NCBI GenBank assembly: GCA_026417575.1
Contig: JAOACZ010000168.1
Span: 1 to 38,379 of the forward strand
Direction: 5' to 3'
Source: a bacterium
GTDB taxonomy: Bacteria > Auribacterota > UBA3054 > JAPLST01
DNA: 38,379 nt
Shown here one piece after another: positions 33,292 to 38,379 of this stretch. Within the stretch, counting starts at the first letter, position 1; each line of letters begins with the position of its first letter. The notes below the pieces were generated by a model. That model had not been told where the DNA came from and searched no databases. It worked only from the letters and a program-made list of their open reading frames with translations. A program made the position numbers and the translations under genes.

Positions 33292-35631
33292 TCAACGCGC
33301 CGCCGCTACCCGGCGCCGCGTCTGCCCCGACGGATCTATTAACTTCGCATTCAAGAAAATCATCAAGTTCGCTTTGCTCGCCACTTCCGTCTGCCCCCGC
33401 CAAAACCGCCCAATCAGCGGCAAATCCCCCAAGATCGGTGTCTTGTCATCCGTCCGCATGATGTGATCCCGCATTAACCCCCCCATCACCAGCGTATCCC
33501 CATCGTTCACCCGCACTACCGTCCGCACACTCTGGATGCTAAATTGCGGCAGTTCAAACACATTGTTCCGCGACGACACAAATTGCCGCCACGCCACTAA
33601 GTCCGAGATCTCTGGCTGCACATCTAACTCTATCGTCCGCTCGTCTGTCTGTACCGACGGCGTAACCCGTAACGTCGTCCCATAATCCCGCTCTTCCCAG
33701 TTCTTCGGCGTCACCGCGTACTCCGTTATGTACTGGAACGCATCGCCGACCTCAATGTCCGGATCCTCCGCATCGTCTATCTCCGTATTAAACCGCACCT
33801 TCACCACATCCCGAATCGTCGCCCGCTGCCCACTCTTCACTGTCACTTTCGGCGCAAAAATCGTATGCACCCCCTCCGCGTTGTCAAGTGCATAAATCAC
33901 ACTCCGCCATTCCGCAGGGCCAAGCACCCCTTTCACATCAAACACCTTCCCCAATCCGTCATCTGCCACCTTGTCTTGGTACCGCGTTAACCTGAAGTCT
34001 TCTTGAAATTTCGCTAACATCGCCTCCGTCGCCTGCACCGTGTAGAGCGCATTACTGTACCTGCCCATCAAGTCAACGTACTGCTGACTCCCCACTGGAA
34101 AACGCGTCGCCGCGCGCAAATACGCGTCTGCCTCCCGCCGACTCGCCGCAAGATCCGCACGCCACTGCTGTATGCTCTGCCATGTCGCCTCCGCATCGTT
34201 TACATCTGACTCACCAAATGGCGGCCGGTTCGGACGCAAAAACTTCGACCGCAAATAATCATCATACGCATTCCCCGACGACGTCTGCTCCGGTATCCCA
34301 TACGTCTGCAACAGCGGATCAAATGATGTCTCATCCATGTACGAGCGGATGTACCGCAGCCCAGGTGTCATCTCCCGCTGCAGATTCGGCGCGTAAATGT
34401 TATACCGATCGCTGTACTTCCCACCTCCGCTCCCCCATACGTAATTGCGCGTTAAAAAGTGCCGAAACACTAACTCGGTCATGTCGTTGTTCCGGATCGT
34501 CACAAAACGCGCCTCAATCTGAACTTGGAACGGCGTCTTGTCGTACCGCGCAATGAACTCTTCAATGATCTTTAAATTCGCATCCGTATTCCGCACCCGC
34601 AGCTGGTTCCGCCGCGTGTCAAATGAGACGCTCGCCCCTTCCGGCATCGTCACCCCAATCCGCTTCAGCAACGCCTGCGCCTTCCGTGTCGGATTTTGTC
34701 CCTCCGCCTCCGGTAAATCAATGTCTAACCCCCGCGATAACTGAAACACTTTCGTCCGCAACTGCACTGACTCCTTCCCACTAATCACTACCGCCGCCGG
34801 ATCCACCCGGTAGGTCAAACCCTTCGTCTTGCAAATAAATTTGATCACCTCAATGAACGGCACCTCCGTCAGTTGCAACGTGATCTTATCTTGATTAGCC
34901 TCTTGTAACGCTTTCAGCGCGGCCGGATCAGGTATAATCGACACCTTCGGATTGCTGTTCTCATACAAATACTGCAACACCGTATCCAGCGGCGCGTCCG
35001 TAAAACGCACACTCGGCAGAATTTGCTGCACATCTTGGTCAATCGGTCGCACCGCACCACGCGCCACTGCCGCCCCTGTCACCTCTTCCACCTCCCGCTC
35101 CCCCCGCGGCCGCACCAGCCAGTTCCGCTCCACTTCCTGCAAACGCTCCCGCTTCAAAATGTCAAAGTCATCCAGCGTGATCTTCATCAACATTTCCTGA
35201 CATTCCTTGATGTACCGCCGCGCTGTAATGTTGTACGGATCACGTTGAATCACTTCCTTAAACGTGTTCAGCGCGTCCCGATACTCACCTTTCCGAAAAT
35301 ACTCCCGCCCCTCCACCATCAACACATTCACTTCCACCTGCTGCTTGTTCTCTTCCGCTTGCGTCTTCGGCCGATACGCAAACGCTCTCTTTATCCGCGT
35401 CCAGAAACCCTCCGGCTCCCCCACCTCACGCGGTATCTCCGGCAATGCCTCCGCCTCCGCCCCCGGTGTGGCAGCAGTTGCTACCTCCGATGTCGGTGCC
35501 TCAGTGTCCCCAACTAGCGCTGCCTCTCGCGCCTCAACGCCCGCCACCCTCTCAACCGCAACCGCCCCACCACACACCATCAGCACCACCAGCGCTGTAT
35601 TCATCCATTGCCGTATCTCGTGTGTCTTCAT
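33292..35631 (-). CDS. TPR-containing secretin B (GspD/PilQ superfamily)
   Basis: An outer-membrane secretin subunit, 779 residues. Signal peptide (hydrophobic core about 12-26), a variable A/E/T-rich stretch, one TPR-like pair (about 105-142, GREYFRKGEYRDALNTFKEVIQRDP), an STN/N0-like domain (about 207-290), an N1-type domain (about 315-363) and the secretin barrel (from about 368), closing with VNDGDTLVMGGL and TPILGDLPLIGRFWRG. Between the first strand of the barrel (about 388) and GPAEWRSVIYALDNAEG (about 570) lies a segment some 100 residues longer than in the neighbouring secretin, Y/R-rich then helical. GGAGG (35636-35640) precedes the ATG by 4 bases. It is 51 bases downstream of secretin A and was probably formed by an old duplication of it. 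Confidence 0.92.
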   Translation of the reverse strand: MKTHEIRQWMNTALVVLMVCGGAVAVERVAGVEAREAALVGDTEAPTSEVATAATPGAEAEALPEIPREVGEPEGFWTRIKRAFAYRPKTQAEENKQQVEVNVLMVEGREYFRKGEYRDALNTFKEVIQRDPYNITARRYIKECQEMLMKITLDDFDILKRERLQEVERNWLVRPRGEREVEEVTGAAVARGAVRPIDQDVQQILPSVRFTDAPLDTVLQYLYENSNPKVSIIPDPAALKALQEANQDKITLQLTEVPFIEVIKFICKTKGLTYRVDPAAVVISGKESVQLRTKVFQLSRGLDIDLPEAEGQNPTRKAQALLKRIGVTMPEGASVSFDTRRNQLRVRNTDANLKIIEEFIARYDKTPFQVQIEARFVTIRNNDMTELVFRHFLTRNYVWGSGGGKYSDRYNIYAPNLQREMTPGLRYIRSYMDETSFDPLLQTYGIPEQTSSGNAYDDYLRSKFLRPNRPPFGESDVNDAEATWQSIQQWRADLAASRREADAYLRAATRFPVGSQQYVDLMGRYSNALYTVQATEAMLAKFQEDFRLTRYQDKVADDGLGKVFDVKGVLGPAEWRSVIYALDNAEGVHTIFAPKVTVKSGQRATIRDVVKVRFNTEIDDAEDPDIEVGDAFQYITEYAVTPKNWEERDYGTTLRVTPSVQTDERTIELDVQPEISDLVAWRQFVSSRNNVFELPQFSIQSVRTVVRVNDGDTLVMGGLMRDHIMRTDDKTPILGDLPLIGRFWRGQTEVASKANLMIFLNAKLIDPSGQTRRRVAAAR

Positions 35632-35682
35632 ATAGCCTCCAGTGCACTTCCTAACTCTACAAGATCAACTCCTCTCTTCATT

Positions 35683-38244
35683 TCATTCCGGAAACGCCTC
35701 GCTCGCCCCTTCACTTGCTGGCGCCGCCTCGCTGCCGCCTTCCACTTCACTCTCACCCGTGCTTGGCCCTGGCGCGCCCTCCTCTCCCATACCCCCTTCC
35801 GCTCCCTCCACTGCCGGCGCCGCCGCCGCTTCCTCCTCCGTACGAGCCGCCGCCAGGCGCATCTCGCGCTCACGCTTCTCCCGATACGATTCGCCACTCG
35901 CAGTGATCACCCGCGTCGTCACGAAAATCAGTAAATTCCGCTTCTCCTGGTAGCTCCCATCCGCGCGGAAAAAACGCCCCACCAATGGCAAGTCCCCCAG
36001 CAGCGGTACCTTGTCATGATATTCCCGTAACTGCTCCGTAATCATTCCCCCCAACACAATCGTCTCACCATCATTCACCACCACTTGCGTCGTCACCTCC
36101 GAATGCTTAAACCGCGGAACCTTCAAGATTATCGGGTCCAAATCAAACGTCCGATCTCCCACGTAGCAGATCACGTTGCGCGGCTCCAATTCCTGACTCA
36201 CTTTCGTCGTAATCTCCATGTCTACCGTCCGCCCGTCCTCGCTGATCGTCGGTGACACAATCAGCTCGATCCCCACCTCTTCCGTCTTGTACCCTTGCAC
36301 CGTCGCATACCCTTGCAGCACGTCGGCCAGCGACACAAACCGCATCGCCGTCGGCCCTTCCCCTACCTGCCCCACCGCGTACACCTTCGCCGGCTTATAC
36401 ACCGTGTAGTCCTCGGGATATATAATCTGGTTAATCTGTCGAATCGTCACCCGATTCTGCCCACTTACCGATGTCACCGCCGGCGCCGATAAAATATCGG
36501 CATTCGTCTTGTTGTCAATCGCCTGCAGCACAATCCCTACTTCCGGATCTGTGAGCGGACTCGTGAAAAACCCAATCACCTCATCCGTCACTTGATTCTG
36601 CCCTACCTTCGCCCCTACCATGTTCAGCGTCCGCCGCAGCCGATTCGCATACCGACTCGAATTCTCTCCCTTCGCGTAGCGCCGTAGCGCACCCGTCAGA
36701 TCCGTCGGATTCAACATCAGCGCCCGATCCCGTCCATCATCGATGTTCAATAACTTGAACGGACTCCGCAACCCCATCCCAAACGAGAGCTCCTGCAAAT
36801 CTTGATTGCTCACTTCCACAAAACGCGCCTGAATCTCTACCTGTAACTGCTCCTTCCCCCCCCGCTCCAAATCCTCGATCAATGCATCCACTTGGTCCAA
36901 TTCGCTCGGCGTCGCTCGCACCACCAACGTCCCCGTCGTCGGTTCCAAATACACCGACCCGCCCCGCTCTTTCAACCCCGGCAACAAGTCGTTGATCTGC
37001 CGCACGATCTCCGGCTCCGCTATCTCTGGCTGCTCCTGCCCCGGCGCCGCTGCTTCCTCCGCAAACAAATCCATCGCCTGTTCTTGCCCCGTCTCTTTTT
37101 TCGTCTCCGCCGCTGTCGTCACTGCCGCCGGCGAGACCGACCAAATCCGTGTCTCCATCTCCCCTTCCCCTCGCGAAATCACTATCGCATACTCCGTGAT
37201 CGTATACGTCAGCCCCGGATTCGCTTCGCAAATGTATTTAATCGCGTCTAACACCGTCGGCGACGCCAGCTCAATCGTCACCGGCTGCGCCGGCTTGTCT
37301 CCCAAGTTCAAAACTATGCTGATCCCGCTAATCTCCGACAGGTACCCAATCACTTCCTGTATCTGCGCTTCCTTGAAACTAATCGGATCGCGCTTCTTCG
37401 TCGCTTCTTCGATGATCTTCTTCCGCCGCTGTTGTTCCGGCGTCTCTACCCGCTCCCCTGGCCCCTCAGCCACCACCTCCGCATACTCATCCGGATGCTG
37501 GAAAAACGCCTTGATCAAATCTTCCATCACCTGCCGCCGCTCCATCCGCCGCTGATCCGCGATGATCCGCCCCTGCTTCTCTATCAGATCCTTCAAAAGC
37601 CGCCGCGGCACCGGGTTCTCCGATTCTATCCGAATCGCTTGCTTGTACAGCGCTTTCGCCTCCTCGTATCGGCTTTGCACTTCTAAATCCCGCGCCTGCT
37701 TGATCAATAGCGCCACCTTCTCCTCATCCTCCATGTCGTCCGTGATGATCTTGCCCAGATTCTTCGAAACCGACTCCTCCAACAGCCGCCGCGCCTCGCG
37801 AATACCCTTCAGCGCCTCCTCGCCCCCAGGCCGGTGCTCTAACGCCGTGCGGTAATACGTTATCGCCTCCTCATAGTCCTTCACCGCCATCCGCGCTTGC
37901 GCATATCCTGCGTACGTGTCATACAGAATCCGGTTCACTAACTCCAACTTCGTCTGTGCCATCACATTGCGCGGATCCTTCTTCACCGCCTCCGTCAACG
38001 CAATGTGCGCTTTCTTGTACTCCCCTTGATCCATCAGCTTCAGCGCCTGTGTCGTCAACTCCGCCGCCTCCGCACGCAGCTCCTCCTTCTCTAACGCAAT
38101 CTGCCGCGCCAGCTCCGGTGATAACATCTGCGCCTTCTTCTGCAGTTCTACGTCTATCCCCGACTGCGCTAACCCTACTTGTACCACCATCAATACCGAC
38201 AGCAGCCCGCGCGTCGCTCCCATCATGTACGGACGCTTCTTCAT
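35683..38244 (-). CDS. TPR-containing secretin A (GspD/PilQ superfamily)
   Basis: A second secretin of 853 residues. Signal peptide about 1-26 (cleavage after GLA), then three TPR-like units (about 62-95, 112-145 and 178-212), an STN/N0-like domain (about 287-365), an acidic linker, an N1-type domain (about 415-470) and the secretin barrel ending VVNDGETIVLGGMI and VPLLGDLPLVGRFF. The last ~75 residues are a low-complexity tail of E, G, A and S. Secretins form the outer-membrane ring of type II secretion systems and type IV pili; which one is served here cannot be decided without the genes to the right. GAGAGG lies close (3 bases) to the ATG at 38244. Confidence 0.92.
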   Translation of the reverse strand: MKKRPYMMGATRGLLSVLMVVQVGLAQSGIDVELQKKAQMLSPELARQIALEKEELRAEAAELTTQALKLMDQGEYKKAHIALTEAVKKDPRNVMAQTKLELVNRILYDTYAGYAQARMAVKDYEEAITYYRTALEHRPGGEEALKGIREARRLLEESVSKNLGKIITDDMEDEEKVALLIKQARDLEVQSRYEEAKALYKQAIRIESENPVPRRLLKDLIEKQGRIIADQRRMERRQVMEDLIKAFFQHPDEYAEVVAEGPGERVETPEQQRRKKIIEEATKKRDPISFKEAQIQEVIGYLSEISGISIVLNLGDKPAQPVTIELASPTVLDAIKYICEANPGLTYTITEYAIVISRGEGEMETRIWSVSPAAVTTAAETKKETGQEQAMDLFAEEAAAPGQEQPEIAEPEIVRQINDLLPGLKERGGSVYLEPTTGTLVVRATPSELDQVDALIEDLERGGKEQLQVEIQARFVEVSNQDLQELSFGMGLRSPFKLLNIDDGRDRALMLNPTDLTGALRRYAKGENSSRYANRLRRTLNMVGAKVGQNQVTDEVIGFFTSPLTDPEVGIVLQAIDNKTNADILSAPAVTSVSGQNRVTIRQINQIIYPEDYTVYKPAKVYAVGQVGEGPTAMRFVSLADVLQGYATVQGYKTEEVGIELIVSPTISEDGRTVDMEITTKVSQELEPRNVICYVGDRTFDLDPIILKVPRFKHSEVTTQVVVNDGETIVLGGMITEQLREYHDKVPLLGDLPLVGRFFRADGSYQEKRNLLIFVTTRVITASGESYREKREREMRLAAARTEEEAAAAPAVEGAEGGMGEEGAPGPSTGESEVEGGSEAAPASEGASEAFPE

Positions 38245-38292
38245 GATCCTCTCACTCCGTCTGTGTTAATCTCATTACTGCCTCTGGCTCAT

Positions 38293-38379
38293 TCATTCTA
38301 CACGTACCGTGTACGTGATCTCGCCAACCCTAAATTCACCCACCCGCTCCACGTCCCGCAGCTTCGCCACCCGCGCCTC
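38293..38379 (-). CDS. C-terminal end of an unidentified gene upstream of the secretins
   Basis: An open frame from the window's edge gives 28 residues ending FRVGEITYTVRVE and a TGA at 38293-38295, 48 bases before the secretin A start. Position suggests a pilus or secretion assembly protein (PilM/N/O/P type), but the fragment is too short to identify. No other feature is seen in 38245-38292. Confidence 0.5.
   Translation of the reverse strand, partial: EARVAKLRDVERVGEFRVGEITYTVRVE

Noticed and set aside
17300-38379. Different codon use of the right half read as horizontal transfer
   Set aside because: The shift follows the strand across both gene orientations and includes core genes (clpB, rho, coaE), so replication-strand bias explains it better.
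1-38379. tRNA or rRNA genes, CRISPR arrays, insertion sequences, prophage
   Set aside because: I looked through the gaps on both strands and saw no cloverleaf, spaced repeats, transposase or phage genes; a tRNA or covariance-model scan was not possible.

Overview
The window is a compact bacterial chromosome segment with a signal of 4 bp or no spacing between many genes, no mobile elements, no CRISPR array and no tRNA or rRNA that I could find. Gene content suggests a member of the PVC group, most like Kiritimatiellota or Lentisphaerota. It combines a secreted parallel beta-helix protein with a degenerate PEP-CTERM tail, GH2/GH18/GH172 enzymes, a uroporphyrinogen-decarboxylase-like protein, sugar ABC components with unusual fusions, and TPR-bearing secretins. 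That assignment is an inference from family knowledge, not from a search.

Layout. 1-2.6 kb (+): the 3' part of mnmA, then the beta-helix protein. 2.56-5.08 kb (-): a GH2 beta-mannosidase, divergent across a regulatory-looking gap from mtlD (+, 5.45-6.63 kb). 15.67-6.64 kb (-): a run of eight touching genes, GH18, M16C peptidase, thpR, DUF2344 protein, RNase G/E, cupin, metal ABC ATPase and metal ABC permease, with a second consensus promoter inside it at thpR. 15.9-17.2 kb (-): a GH172/DUF2961 protein. 17.5-18.7 kb (+): a URO-D-like protein. 18.7-21.35 kb (-): clpB. 21.9-26.0 kb (+): a two-gene sugar transporter in which the solute-binding protein is fused to one permease and about 300 extra residues are inserted in the other. 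26.4-26.8 kb (+): a small secreted protein of unknown function. 38.38-27.12 kb (-): a C-terminal fragment of an unknown protein, two tandem secretins, a stand-alone 5'-3' exonuclease, coaE, rho, a membrane PIN-TRAM protein and a B12-binding radical SAM protein.

How the genes fit together. Beta-mannosidase and mtlD sit on either side of one intergenic region and could share control of mannose/mannitol use. The fused ABC system, GH172, GH18 and GH2 enzymes point to a life on polysaccharides and glycoconjugates. The secretins probably serve a type IV pilus or type II secretion machine encoded mostly beyond the right edge. The exonuclease-coaE-rho block is a housekeeping neighbourhood in which the polymerase part of Pol I is missing.

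Whole-window signals. The + strand is strongly G-rich over the first 2.6 kb, roughly neutral to about 17.2 kb, and strongly C-rich from about 17.3 kb to the end whatever the gene direction. That order of signs is what a replication terminus gives. Three genes (mtlD, thpR, GH18) have good sigma-70-type promoters placed so that transcription should begin at or within a few bases of the start codon, which suggests leaderless mRNAs.
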